Of a stretch of 64,000 nucleotides of DNA, positions 1 to 9,249 are shown one piece after another (the stretch's first letter is position 1; each line of letters starts with the position of its first letter). The DNA comes from JANQRZ01 sp965214485 (GTDB lineage Bacteria > Bacteroidota > Rhodothermia > Rhodothermales > JANQRZ01). A program made the position numbers and the translations under genes. The stretch spans positions 310,001 through 374,000 of the forward strand of contig CBDCBW010000015.1 of the NCBI GenBank assembly GCA_965214485.1, given 5' to 3'. Below the pieces are notes generated by a model that ran no database searches, was not told the DNA's origin, and saw nothing but the letters and a program-made list of their open reading frames with translations.

Positions 1-1518
1 CAGATGCACGACGTAGACCCCGCTCGGCAGTGCCGACGTGTCGAGCCGAAGCGTGTGCTCCCCTGCCCCGAGCACCCTGTCGTGCAGCACCCCGATCTCG
101 CGGCCGAGCACGTCGAACACCGCGAGCGCTACCTCGACCGTGTGCTCCAGCGTGAGCGGCACCGTCACGCCGCCCGTCGCCGGGTTCGGATACACCTCGC
201 CGAGCGCGACCGACGCGGGCGCGGACGCCTCATCTTCAGTGCCTACCGGCGGCGTCACCGTGAGCACCACCGGCACCTCCACGAGGACGGGGCCGATCCC
301 GTCGTCCTGGCGCACCGACGCGACCGCTTCGTAGACGCCCAACTCCAGGCCCGTCGCGTCGAGCGAGAGCGTGAGATCGGTCTCTGCATTTGCGGCGACG
401 CCGAAGAGGATCGGGGTGGCGTGGAGCCACGGCGGAGGCAGCGGAGCAGCACGCACGGCGTAGACCCAGGAGCGAAGGCTTCCGTCGCGTCCAGTAATCA
501 CGACGACGTATAGGACCGAAGGGTCGAGCCGGCTGCGGACTACGTCGTTGAGTTGGAGCACCGCCCCGAAGCCATCAGGCACCGGCAGGTCGAAGAGCGA
601 GGTCTCCGCTCCCCGGTTGCGGCCCTCGCAGTCGGTGACGACAATCCGCGTCGAGCGGTTTCGCGGATGCTGGAATGGGTAGCCGGCGAGCGACTCTAGG
701 ACCGGCTCGCCGCCGAGCGCGTGGGCATCCATCCCGAAGCCGAGTACGCATCCCCCCGGGTTGAACGGCTGCGGCACCCCGGCGTAGTCGGTCATCCGGT
801 AGGGGTAGCCTTCTGCGACCTGCCCGAGCGTATCGACGGCCCAGACGGTGTCGTGGAAGATATCGTGGTAGTAGAACAGCCCGGTGCCGCCGGTAGTCGC
901 AGCCGTAGCGACAGCGTCGTAAGCGACGTAGGCCGGGAAGCCCGTGCCGTTACAGCCGTAGCTCTCGTCCCAGAAAGCAGGCAGCCTCTTTCCTGTAGCT
1001 GTGCCCTCGAGGGCACCCTCGAGCAGGAGCGCCTGCGTCACGATGCCGTTGGGGTCTTGCACGTCGAGCCACCACAGCGTCTCGCGGTCAGCGTCATAGG
1101 TAACACCGAGGATCGAGGTGATGAACTGCGTGCGCGGCCCCTCGAACTCGCGCACAAAGTCTAGCTCCGGCGTGAACTCGTAGGTCTCACGACCACGCTC
1201 GACGAAGAGTCGCCCCCCGGGCGTCGTGGTTATCCCGTTGAGCCCGCAGCAGGTGTTCTCCGAGGTGAAGAGCACCGTCCCTGGCTCCTCCGGCGGGTCA
1301 TCCGCGCTCGGGGCCGGAGCCAGCGAGAGCGCAAAGCCATACGAGTCCGCCCCAACGTTTGAGACCGTGAGCGGCACCTCGGTGACCTCCCCCTCCGCGA
1401 GTGAAACGAAGATCGTGTCGGGTGTGGTCGTGACCTGCGCCGAAGCGCTCCCCCCGAGCGCGAAGCTCAAGAGGAGCGCCCCGACATACAGGCACTTATA
1501 GGTGGCGTTTACAGGCAT
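1..1518 (-). CDS. T9SS-exported propeller-like protein, 3' end beyond window
   Basis: Reading the minus strand from ATG at 1518 gives an open frame to the window edge, about 506 codons with no stop. Residues 1-28 look like a signal peptide ending in SASAQ. The middle resembles the next two genes (segments like LFVERGRETYEFTPELDF and TLWWLDVQ), suggesting a beta-propeller-like ectodomain. The C-terminus enters a T9SS type A sorting domain (VYPNPATGG, then VFDVLGREIGVL, then LPSGVYVVHL) and is cut a few residues before its expected end. It starts 4 bases after the stop of the upstream paralogue, so it is probably the last gene seen of a four-gene operon. The substrate is unknown; export across the outer membrane by T9SS is inferred from the tail. 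Confidence 0.85.
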   Translation of the reverse strand, partial: MPVNATYKCLYVGALLLSFALGGSASAQVTTTPDTIFVSLAEGEVTEVPLTVSNVGADSYGFALSLAPAPSADDPPEEPGTVLFTSENTCCGLNGITTTPGGRLFVERGRETYEFTPELDFVREFEGPRTQFITSILGVTYDADRETLWWLDVQDPNGIVTQALLLEGALEGTATGKRLPAFWDESYGCNGTGFPAYVAYDAVATAATTGGTGLFYYHDIFHDTVWAVDTLGQVAEGYPYRMTDYAGVPQPFNPGGCVLGFGMDAHALGGEPVLESLAGYPFQHPRNRSTRIVVTDCEGRNRGAETSLFDLPVPDGFGAVLQLNDVVRSRLDPSVLYVVVITGRDGSLRSWVYAVRAAPLPPPWLHATPILFGVAANAETDLTLSLDATGLELGVYEAVASVRQDDGIGPVLVEVPVVLTVTPPVGTEDEASAPASVALGEVYPNPATGGVTVPLTLEHTVEVALAVFDVLGREIGVLHDRVLGAGEHTLRLDTSALPSGVYVVHL

Positions 1519-1522
1519 CGGC

Positions 1523-3112
1523 TTAGTGTACCAGCGTGATGCGCGCCGTCCGCGCCTCGTCGCCGGCCGCAGCGCGCACGAGGTAGACCCCTGTCGGCAG
1601 CGCCGACGTGTCGAGCGTGAGCGCATGGCGTCCCGCTTCTAAGTGGCCCTCGGCGAGCACCGCGACCCGGCGGCCGAGCACGTCGAAGACTGTGACCGAG
1701 ACCTCGGCGTCGGTCCCGAGAACCACCGGCACCGTCACGCGGGATGCCGACGGGTTCGGGTAGACCGCCAGCGACGCCTCCGTCGGCACCTCCGCTGCGT
1801 CCTCTGCGTCCACCGGCGGCACGACCTCGAACGAGATCGGCACCTCGACGGCAGTGCCCGTCTCGGCTGCGAACACCTGAAGCGCTGCACTGTAGCGGTT
1901 GCCCACCGCCCGTGTGCTGCTCGTGAAGGTGAGCGCGATCTCTACACTCTTGCCCGGCCCTAGGGTGCCGTCCCACCGGCTCAGCCCGAGCCACGACGGC
2001 GGCAGCGGGTGCGGGCGGATGCCGACGATGCCCTCGGTGTCGAGGTTCGTGAACGGGAAGTACGCCACCCCGTTGGGGTCGACCCGACTGCGCAGAGGCT
2101 CCCCAGTGAAGCTCCCGAACATGGTCCCCCCGCTCACGTCCGGCAGCGGCGTCTCGAGCCCCAGATCACGCCCCGCCGAGTCCACTACTACGAACCGATC
2201 GGTCAGCGCTCCGCCCGGTGGGGCCACGGCCATCTCGAACCGCACGGCCTCCGGCTCGCCCGGGGCACCCTCGCCGACGGGGCCGCCGTCGGGGTCCCAG
2301 CCGCCGAAGGCATCGGGGCCGACGGCGACCCCGCCGGGATACGCCTGCTGCTCAACCGGGTAGCCCGGGACGACAGTGCCGGTGGAGTCCACCGCCCAGA
2401 GCGTCGTGACGAATGGGGCTTCGGTGGAAGCACCGACGTAGAAGCGGTGCGTAGCCGGGTCGAAGGCGAGGCCGAGCGGGCGGACCTCGGCCTCGGTGGT
2501 GTCGGTGAGCGGCGGGATGGTGACGCGCCGCCCGGTGGGGGTGCCGTCGAGGTCCCCCTCCAGTAGCATCGCCCGGAAGAACGTCCCGGCCTGCTGCTCA
2601 ATGTTGAGCCACCACAATGTCCCGGCCGCCGGGTCGTAGGCCACACCCTCCGTGGCCGGGAACGGGTCGAGTTGCGCCACCGCTGGGTGCGTGAACGAGC
2701 GCATCACCTCCAAGCTAGGGGTCAACTCGTGCGTGCGACGATTCAGACCGAAGTCGGCGACGAAGAGCCGTCCGTCGGGTGTCATCGCCAGACCGTAGGG
2801 GCTCCACCCAGCCCCGAAGTCTTCCTCATCGATGTAGTAGAGCACCTCGCCGAGCGGCCCACACGCCCCACCTGCGGCCGCGTGGCTGAGGCGCAGCCCC
2901 CCTCCGGTACGCTGTAGCGGGCGTTCGAACGAGAGGCAGAAGGCAAGCGAGTCGGTCCCGGCGTTGGTCAGCGTCACGACCTGCACCGCCGAGTCACCAG
3001 GGGCGAGCGCCACCGCTAGGCTCTCGGGCTGGGCGACGAGTTGGGCACGCACCGGGACGCCCCCCCAGAGGAGGAGCGCCCCGAGGAGCACGCAGCGGAA
3101 CGAAGCAGGCAT
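1523..3112 (-). CDS. T9SS-exported propeller-like protein (paralogue 2)
   Basis: 529 residues. N-terminal signal peptide (about 1-24, ending VRAQ), then an LVAQPESLAVALAPGDS segment typical of an Ig-like or choice-of-anchor domain. The middle has repeated D-x-A-x-G-T-L-W-W and GLAFDPATHRFYVG motifs like those of beta-propeller proteins. The last 80 residues are a T9SS type A sorting domain (VYPNPSASRVTVP, VFDVLGRRVAVL, GVYLVRA). It is clearly paralogous to the genes on both sides: the Ig-like segment CLSFERPLQRTGG and the PDVSGGTMFGSFTGEPLRSR block recur almost unchanged in 3126-4751. It lies 13 bases after its upstream neighbour. Function unknown; cell-surface or secreted. Confidence 0.87.
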   Translation of the reverse strand: MPASFRCVLLGALLLWGGVPVRAQLVAQPESLAVALAPGDSAVQVVTLTNAGTDSLAFCLSFERPLQRTGGGLRLSHAAAGGACGPLGEVLYYIDEEDFGAGWSPYGLAMTPDGRLFVADFGLNRRTHELTPSLEVMRSFTHPAVAQLDPFPATEGVAYDPAAGTLWWLNIEQQAGTFFRAMLLEGDLDGTPTGRRVTIPPLTDTTEAEVRPLGLAFDPATHRFYVGASTEAPFVTTLWAVDSTGTVVPGYPVEQQAYPGGVAVGPDAFGGWDPDGGPVGEGAPGEPEAVRFEMAVAPPGGALTDRFVVVDSAGRDLGLETPLPDVSGGTMFGSFTGEPLRSRVDPNGVAYFPFTNLDTEGIVGIRPHPLPPSWLGLSRWDGTLGPGKSVEIALTFTSSTRAVGNRYSAALQVFAAETGTAVEVPISFEVVPPVDAEDAAEVPTEASLAVYPNPSASRVTVPVVLGTDAEVSVTVFDVLGRRVAVLAEGHLEAGRHALTLDTSALPTGVYLVRAAAGDEARTARITLVH

Positions 3113-3125
3113 CGGCGCAGGGGGG

Positions 3126-4751
3126 CTAGTGCAGCACGGTCAGGCGCTTCGTCAACGCCTCGGCCCCGTTCCCGGGTCCGCCCTCTGGCGTCACCGTCGC
3201 GCGCACGAGGTAGACGCCCGAGGGCAGCGCGGCGGTGCGCAGCGCAATCTGGTGGCGCCCGGCCGGAGTCTCGTCTTCGTGCAGCACCGCCACGCGGCGG
3301 CCGAGCACGTCGAAGACCTCGACCTGGAGCGCGGACTGCGCCGGTACCGAGACGGCGACCGTCGCCTGCCGCGCCGTCGGGTTCGGCCAGACCTCAAGCG
3401 ACGGCTCGCTCGGCACCTCCGCTGCGTCCTCTGCGTCCACCGGCGGCACGACCTCGAACGTGAGCGGCACCTCGACCGCGTCGCCGGTTCCGGCCTCGAA
3501 CACCTGAAGCACGGCGGTATAGCTGTTGCCGATCTCGCGCGTACCCGACGAGAACGTGAGCGCGATCTCCACCGACTCGCTAGGTCCGAGCGTCCCGTCC
3601 CACCGCGAGAGCATGAGCCACGACGGCGGCAAAGGGTGCGGCCGGATGCCGACGACGCCCTCGGTGTCGAGGTTCGTGAACGGGAAGTACGCCACCCCGT
3701 TGGGGTCCACCCGGCTCCGCAGAGGCTCCCCCGTCGCGCTGCCGAACATGGTGCCCCCGCTCACGTCCGGCAACGGCGTCTCGAGGCCGAGGTCGCGTCC
3801 CGCTGAGTCCACCACCACGAGCCGGTCGGCGAGCCCCTCGCTCGTTATGCCCGTGACCAGTTCGAGCCGCACCGCCTCCGGCTCGCCTGGAGCACCCGTG
3901 CCGTCGGGGCCGCCGTCGGGGTCCCAGCCGCCGAAGGCGTCGGGGCCGACGGCGAAGGCTCCAGGTCGGAGCTGCGGGTGGACCGGGTAGCCGGGAGCGA
4001 CCTGCCCGAGCGTATCGACGGCCCAAAGATCGGAGTTGATGCCGACGAAGAAGAAGCGCTCGGTGGCCGGGTCGAAGCCGAGGCGGGAGGGCTGGACCTC
4101 GGCCCCGGTGGTGTCGGTGAGCGGCGGGATGGTGATGCGCCGCCCGGTGGGGGTGCCGTCGAGGGTGCCCTCCAGCAGCAGCGCCCGGAAGAACGCCCCG
4201 CCCTGCTCTTCGATGTTCATCCACCACAGCGTCCCGGCCGCCGGGTCGTAGGCTACGCCCTTCGTGGCCGGGAACGGGTCGAGGTCGGCCACCGCCGGGT
4301 GCTCGAAGGCGCGCAGAATCTCTAGCTCTGGCGTCAACTCGAACGTCTCGTCGTCAGTGCGGCCAGCGACGAAGAGCCGCCCGTCGGGGGTCATCGCCAG
4401 CCCGTAGGGACTCCACCCGAAGGCGAGGTCAGGGTCGAGGTCCTCCGCGTCGACGTAGTGGAGCACCTCGCCGAACGGTCCGCACGCACTGCCCGCATCC
4501 GCCGCGTGCGCGCTCAGCCGCGCCGCGCCACCTGTTCGCTGGAGTGGCCGCTCGAACGAGAGGCAGAAGGCGAGCGAGTCGCTCCCGGCGTTGGTCAGCG
4601 TGACGACGTGCTCGGCCGAGTCACCGGGGGCGAGCGTCACCGAGAGGCTCCCGGGCGAGGCCACGAGTTGGGCACGCGCCGAGACGCTCCCCAGCAGCAC
4701 GAGGCTACCGAGGAGCACCCCGGCGAGGCGCGGAAGCGGCAGGCGAGTCAT
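3126..4751 (-). CDS. T9SS-exported propeller-like protein (paralogue 3)
   Basis: 541 residues with a signal peptide (ends SARAQ), the same N-terminal Ig-like segment as its downstream neighbour, a propeller-like middle and a C-terminal T9SS sorting domain (VWPNPTARQ, VFDVLGRRVAVLHEDETPAG, GVYLVRA). The start ATG (4751-4749) overlaps the TGA stop of the upstream protease (4753-4751) by one base, which suggests translational coupling. The sorting domain is nearly identical to that of the upstream protease, pointing to recent duplication or gene conversion within the operon. The specific ligand or substrate cannot be read from the sequence. Confidence 0.87.
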   Translation of the reverse strand: MTRLPLPRLAGVLLGSLVLLGSVSARAQLVASPGSLSVTLAPGDSAEHVVTLTNAGSDSLAFCLSFERPLQRTGGAARLSAHAADAGSACGPFGEVLHYVDAEDLDPDLAFGWSPYGLAMTPDGRLFVAGRTDDETFELTPELEILRAFEHPAVADLDPFPATKGVAYDPAAGTLWWMNIEEQGGAFFRALLLEGTLDGTPTGRRITIPPLTDTTGAEVQPSRLGFDPATERFFFVGINSDLWAVDTLGQVAPGYPVHPQLRPGAFAVGPDAFGGWDPDGGPDGTGAPGEPEAVRLELVTGITSEGLADRLVVVDSAGRDLGLETPLPDVSGGTMFGSATGEPLRSRVDPNGVAYFPFTNLDTEGVVGIRPHPLPPSWLMLSRWDGTLGPSESVEIALTFSSGTREIGNSYTAVLQVFEAGTGDAVEVPLTFEVVPPVDAEDAAEVPSEPSLEVWPNPTARQATVAVSVPAQSALQVEVFDVLGRRVAVLHEDETPAGRHQIALRTAALPSGVYLVRATVTPEGGPGNGAEALTKRLTVLH

Positions 4752-7700
4752 CAGTGCACCACCGTCAGGCGCGTGGTCAGGGCCTCGGTCCCGCCCCGGC
4801 GTTCCAGCGTCGCGCGCACGAGGTAGACCCCCGACGGCAGCGCGGCGGTGCGCAGCGCGATCCGGTGGCGGCCCGCCGGGGTCTGATCCTCGTGCAGCAC
4901 GGCGACGCGGCGGCCGAGCACGTCGAAGACCTCCACCCGCAGCGCTGACTGCGCCGGTACCGAGACGGCGACGGTGGCCTGCCTCGTCGTCGGATTCGGC
5001 CAGACCTCAAGCGATGGCTTCGCCGGGAGCCCATGCGTTGCCGCCTGCACGGTCCCACCCTCGGGACGACCGGCCGCGCCGCTGCCGACACGCCGCGCGT
5101 AGGCCGTCGCGAGCGTTCGCAACACCGCCGCGATCCCGGGGTCGGCCTCCCGGTTCGCCTCCGCCTCGATGAGCGACGCCGCCTCAGCGAAGCGCCCGTC
5201 GCGCGCCGCCAGGTGCGCCTCGGTCATCTGCAAGACGTGCCGCGCCGAGGCTGACTCCGCGCGCGGCCCCCAGCCGGTGACGAGCGCTTCGGCTTCGGGG
5301 TAGGTCTCGTGCGCCATCGCCGCCAGCGTCTCGACCTCCAGCGCCGCCTCGGCCGTCGCACGCTCCCGAGCCGAGAGCTCCGGCGCGGACAGCGCCGCGC
5401 GCAGCGTGCCGAGGAGCGCCGCGCTCTCGGCCCACTCGCCCGTGGCGTCCCAGCCGCCCTCTTCGCGGTCGCGGCGGTGGAGCGCCCCGAGATATCTCAC
5501 AAGCAAGGGAGCCGCTTCCGCCGTAGGATCAGCGACGAGCGCGGCGCGCACCGCGCGGATCTCGCCGACGAGGGTCCCATCGCCGAGTGGTTCGGGACCG
5601 TCCGGGCTGCTGCCGCGGCTCGATGTGCCCACCGCCTGCCGCGCTGACGCGAACCCCGACCCCGCACCGGGCCGACTCGACCCGCAGTTGCCGCTCGGCG
5701 GGTTCGTCGTGTAGTCGCACGTCGAGAGCGGGTCCCACACGACGAGCGGGCTTGGCGGATTAGTTGACGACGACGAGAAGCGGCTCGAGGGGTCGTCGTT
5801 GGGATTGGTGGTGCCCCAGTAGGTGTTGACCGCCCCGATGGGCGCACCCGAGTTGTTGACGACGAGCAAGCCCGGGCCGGTGGCGAGGTCACCGTGGTAG
5901 ACCGAGTTGCGGCCGTTGAGGTTGCCGTTGCCCAGGAAGGCCGAGCCGCCGGTGTGGACGAATAGCTCGGCCGCACCGTTGGCCGCCACTCGGTTCTCAC
6001 CAAACTCCAGGTTCCCAGTCCCGCTCATCTGGACGTCTCCGCCGGAGGTGACGGCGATGCCGTAGCTCCCGCTCCCCTCGACCACGTTGCCTTCAAACGG
6101 GTCGAGCCTGGCGTCCGAGACCCCGATGCCGATGTGCTGGAGGCCACTTCCGCCCGTCCCGTTCCCCGTAATCTCGGTGCGTCGGATGTCGGCGTTCGTG
6201 CTGAGCGCGCGGATGCCCTCCTCCTCGTTGGTCTCGACGAACGAGTCGATCAGCGTGAAGGCGCTGCGCGCGGCAAGCTCCGCTGAGGGGCTGTACGTCA
6301 CCTGGGTCCCGCTCTCGATCCCCACCCGGTTGTTCTCGATGGTCGAGCCTGCAATCGTCACGTCGGTTGCGTAGACGGCCACGCCGACGTCCGCGTCCGA
6401 GACCGTCGCCCCGTCGAGGTCGAGCGTGCCGCCCTCGTAGGCGACGACCCCGCCCCACGGCTGCCCCGCGTCCGCGGCGGTGAACGTCGTGCCGTCGGCG
6501 TTCGCCGTCCCGGCCACGATGAGCTCCGCATCCGGGGCGAACTCCACCGTCACGTCCTCAAAGTCCCACGTCGAGTCCTCGGCGACCAGGAGGTCGGCGC
6601 GCGGGCGTCCGCCCCGCTGGGTAAGCATCCGCTTGAGCGCCTGGAAGGCGTTGGCGCGTCCGTAACCTGTGTACTGGTTCCACCGGACGGTCTCGCCGTT
6701 CGCGTCGGTGAAGGTCATGTCGCCGTGCGCCGCTTGGTCCACCTTGTCGGCTGAGCGCGTGATGAGGTCGTAGACCTCGGGCACCGTCAGCGTGGTATCG
6801 AGCGAGAGCAGGAGCGCCGCCTGCGCCGCCACGAGCGGGGCGGCAAACGAGGTCCCGCCCACTAACCTCGTCGAGAAGAATTCGTACGGCGGGCCTAGGT
6901 GGGTGCTGTCGGTCTCAAGAACACGAATGTCGACGCCGGGGGCCGCCACGTCGATGTAGGACGTTGTGGGGTTATCGATTGGATTCATACCGGCGCTGTA
7001 GAAGAACCCCTCTTGGAACTCGTCGCTCTGGTCGGTCGCGCTGACGGCGATGACCTGGGCGGAGTAGGTCATCCCGTTCCCGTCGACGAAGTTGCTGAAG
7101 TTGTGCGCCGCCGGGTAGAGATACCGGGCGCACCCCATGCCACTGCAAAAGGCGTTACCGATCTGACCGTTCCCGGCTGACGCGACGACGACGACCCCGC
7201 ACCCGAGGAGACTCTTGACCGCCTTCCCTACCTTGAGGTCCAGACCCGGAAGTGTGGTGGGGGCCCAACTGATGTTGACCACGTCGATCTTGCCGTAGAG
7301 CGAGCTATTCTCGCTCACCGCGTCTAGGGCGAGTACCACCACGCTATCGGGGTTTTGGCCGAACCCGTAGAGGTCGACGTTCCAACCGAGGCTGCTGAGG
7401 TAAGCGTTGTTGTCGGTCTCGGCCCCGGCCACGCCAGCTACAAAGTGGCCATGCCTGGCGTCGCTGCCAGGACCGTCAATGCACTGCTCGATCGTCAGCT
7501 GGTTCCTCAGGTCGGGGTGCATGTTGTTGCCGACGAGGTCGCACCCGAACCCGTCTGATAGTGCGATGCCGACGGGTTCCGCCTGGACCGAGCCTTCGGC
7601 GAAGATGCCGCGCGCCAAGTCCCACGCCCGGTCGGCCTGCACCTTGTCGAGGTTGTACTGGCTGGAGCGTTGCGGGTCGTTCGGTTCGTCGAACGGATCG

Positions 7701-8230
7701 CCGCCGCGCGGCGAGCTACGCCCCAACGAGGCCTGGACGTAGGGCTGCTGGGCGTAGTCCACCTCGGCGAGCGCTTCGAAGTCCGCTTCGACGGCGTCGA
7801 GCGGCACCGGCGCGGGGAACTGCACGGTGAAGAGTTGGGAGAAGTCCTCAATGGTGCATGGGTCCCCCGTCCGGATGTTCGTGCTGGTCGTCTGGCCCCA
7901 CACCGCATCCGGCGCAACCTTCTCGAGGGTGATGGTGCCGTGCTCGGCTTCGAGGTCGCCGAAGAGCGCGGCGACGGCTGAGGAGCTCGATGAGTTGGGG
8001 TCGGCGGTGCGCTGTCCCGGAGGGAGGTTGAAGACCTGGCTGTTGAAGTTCACCGAGACTTGGGTGGCGTAGCGGGTGCCGACGGAGTCCTCGAAGATGG
8101 GGACGCTGCTGAACCCGTTCGGCGGCATCGAGATCGGCGTGAGTGTCTGTGCGAGTGCCACGCCGGGCAAGAGCAGGAGAACGGCCAACGTGAGACGGAA
8201 CGTTAAATGAGTCGTAGTCGGACGAGTCAT
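4751..8230 (-). CDS. S8 (subtilisin-like) protease with beta-helix region and T9SS tail
   Basis: 1159 residues from the ATG at 8230; a longer frame to 8335 exists, but the signal peptide (residues 1-28, ending ALAQ) fits this start. Subtilase catalytic residues are visible: Asp226 (IALSDG), His260 (RHGHFVAG), oxyanion Asn354 (ASAGNG) and Ser461 (GGTSFAAP). After the protease domain comes a region rich in GI-x-x-x and N-x-V-x-x-N repeats (about 600-850) like a right-handed beta-helix. A helical Ala/Glu-rich stretch follows, then a T9SS type A sorting domain (VWPNPTTRQ, VFDVLGRRVAVLHEDQTPAG). First gene of the four-gene operon. Likely a secreted or surface protease; its substrates are unknown, though its three operon partners are candidates. 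Confidence 0.9.
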   Translation of the reverse strand: MTRPTTTHLTFRLTLAVLLLLPGVALAQTLTPISMPPNGFSSVPIFEDSVGTRYATQVSVNFNSQVFNLPPGQRTADPNSSSSSAVAALFGDLEAEHGTITLEKVAPDAVWGQTTSTNIRTGDPCTIEDFSQLFTVQFPAPVPLDAVEADFEALAEVDYAQQPYVQASLGRSSPRGGDPFDEPNDPQRSSQYNLDKVQADRAWDLARGIFAEGSVQAEPVGIALSDGFGCDLVGNNMHPDLRNQLTIEQCIDGPGSDARHGHFVAGVAGAETDNNAYLSSLGWNVDLYGFGQNPDSVVVLALDAVSENSSLYGKIDVVNISWAPTTLPGLDLKVGKAVKSLLGCGVVVVASAGNGQIGNAFCSGMGCARYLYPAAHNFSNFVDGNGMTYSAQVIAVSATDQSDEFQEGFFYSAGMNPIDNPTTSYIDVAAPGVDIRVLETDSTHLGPPYEFFSTRLVGGTSFAAPLVAAQAALLLSLDTTLTVPEVYDLITRSADKVDQAAHGDMTFTDANGETVRWNQYTGYGRANAFQALKRMLTQRGGRPRADLLVAEDSTWDFEDVTVEFAPDAELIVAGTANADGTTFTAADAGQPWGGVVAYEGGTLDLDGATVSDADVGVAVYATDVTIAGSTIENNRVGIESGTQVTYSPSAELAARSAFTLIDSFVETNEEEGIRALSTNADIRRTEITGNGTGGSGLQHIGIGVSDARLDPFEGNVVEGSGSYGIAVTSGGDVQMSGTGNLEFGENRVAANGAAELFVHTGGSAFLGNGNLNGRNSVYHGDLATGPGLLVVNNSGAPIGAVNTYWGTTNPNDDPSSRFSSSSTNPPSPLVVWDPLSTCDYTTNPPSGNCGSSRPGAGSGFASARQAVGTSSRGSSPDGPEPLGDGTLVGEIRAVRAALVADPTAEAAPLLVRYLGALHRRDREEGGWDATGEWAESAALLGTLRAALSAPELSARERATAEAALEVETLAAMAHETYPEAEALVTGWGPRAESASARHVLQMTEAHLAARDGRFAEAASLIEAEANREADPGIAAVLRTLATAYARRVGSGAAGRPEGGTVQAATHGLPAKPSLEVWPNPTTRQATVAVSVPAQSALRVEVFDVLGRRVAVLHEDQTPAGRHRIALRTAALPSGVYLVRATLERRGGTEALTTRLTVVH

Positions 8231-8424
8231 GGGAGTACCCTCTGATGCTTGTGAGGCGGTGGTGTGAGACCCGGTAGCGCCGAGAAAGCCGTGCTCTCGT
8301 ACAGGCGATGAATGAAAAGTTTTTACAAAATGCAAGTCTTTGCTTCACAATATCGCTGGCCTGTTTACGTCGGTGGTCCAATTGGGTCTTCGGGCATCAC
8401 GTGAGGTAGCGCCCCTGTACTCCT

Positions 8425-8431
8425 TACCTTC
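8425..8431 (+). promoter_or_regulatory. Possible -7 box TACCTTC upstream of the BtuF-like gene
   Basis: TACCTTC resembles the Bacteroidota -7 consensus TAnnTTTG and lies 24 bases before the ATG. The rest of 8231-8454 is the divergent spacer to the protease operon; no convincing -33 element was found on either strand. Confidence 0.35.
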
Positions 8432-8454
8432 TCTTCATCCCTCCCTCCACACCG

Positions 8455-9249
8455 ATGCCATCCCTCACCGACGCCCGAGGCCAGACGGCCCGGCTCGACG
8501 CTCCGCCGCGCCGGATCGTCTCGCTCGTCCCGAGCCAGACCGAGCTGCTCGCCGACCTCGGTCTGGACGCGGAGGTCGTGGGGCTGACGCGGTTCTGCGT
8601 GCATCCGGCGGGGTGGAAAGCCGCGAAGCCCATCGTCGGCGGGACGAAGAACGTTCGCCCGGAGCGCGTGGCGGCGCTGAAACCGGACCTCGTGCTCGCC
8701 AACCTCGAAGAGAACGTCCGGGAGCAGGTCGAGGCCCTCGACGCGGTGGCCCCGGTCTTCGTGACGGACGTGGCGACGGTGAGCGACGCGACCGGGATGA
8801 TCCGCACGGTCGGCGCACTCGTCGGGCGAACCGGGCGGGCCGGGGCCCTTGCCGACGAGATTGAGCGCGGCTTCGACGGCCTCGCCGCACCCGCGCCGGT
8901 GCGCGCGGCCTACCTGGTCTGGCGCGACCCGTGGATGACGGTCGGCGGCGACACGTTCATCCACGACGTGATGGGCCGGGCGGGGCTCGCCAACGTCTTC
9001 GGCGAGCAGACGCGCTACCCGGCCCTCACGCTTGCCGACCTCGCGGCGGCAGCGCCGGAGGTCGTGCTGCTGTCGTCGGAGCCGTTCCCGTTCGGCGAGC
9101 GCCACGTCGCCGAGGTCGAGGCGGCGGTGCCGGGCGCGGCCGGGCGGCTCGTGGACGGCGAGCTGTTCTCGTGGTACGGCAGCCGGATGCGGCTCATGCC
9201 GCCCTACCTCGCGGGGTTGCGTGAGGCGCTCACGTCTCGACGACCGTGA
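8455..9249 (+). CDS. BtuF-like helical-backbone periplasmic-binding-family protein
   Basis: 264 residues. The opening (DARGQTARLDAPPRRIVSLVPSQTELLADLGL) and later blocks (IVGGTKNVRPERVAALKPDLVLA, then VWRDPWMTVGGDTFIHDVMGRAGLANVF) are typical of the cobalamin/siderophore-binding BtuF/FhuD/TroA-like fold. Unlike classical members it shows no signal peptide or lipobox, so as called it would stay in the cytoplasm; an upstream start adding one was not seen. No ABC permease or ATPase lies nearby. The 3' end overlaps the convergent AtuA-like gene by 20 bases. A TACCTTC -7-like box lies at 8425-8431, about 25 bases before the ATG. Confidence 0.8.
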   Translation: MPSLTDARGQTARLDAPPRRIVSLVPSQTELLADLGLDAEVVGLTRFCVHPAGWKAAKPIVGGTKNVRPERVAALKPDLVLANLEENVREQVEALDAVAPVFVTDVATVSDATGMIRTVGALVGRTGRAGALADEIERGFDGLAAPAPVRAAYLVWRDPWMTVGGDTFIHDVMGRAGLANVFGEQTRYPALTLADLAAAAPEVVLLSSEPFPFGERHVAEVEAAVPGAAGRLVDGELFSWYGSRMRLMPPYLAGLREALTSRRP

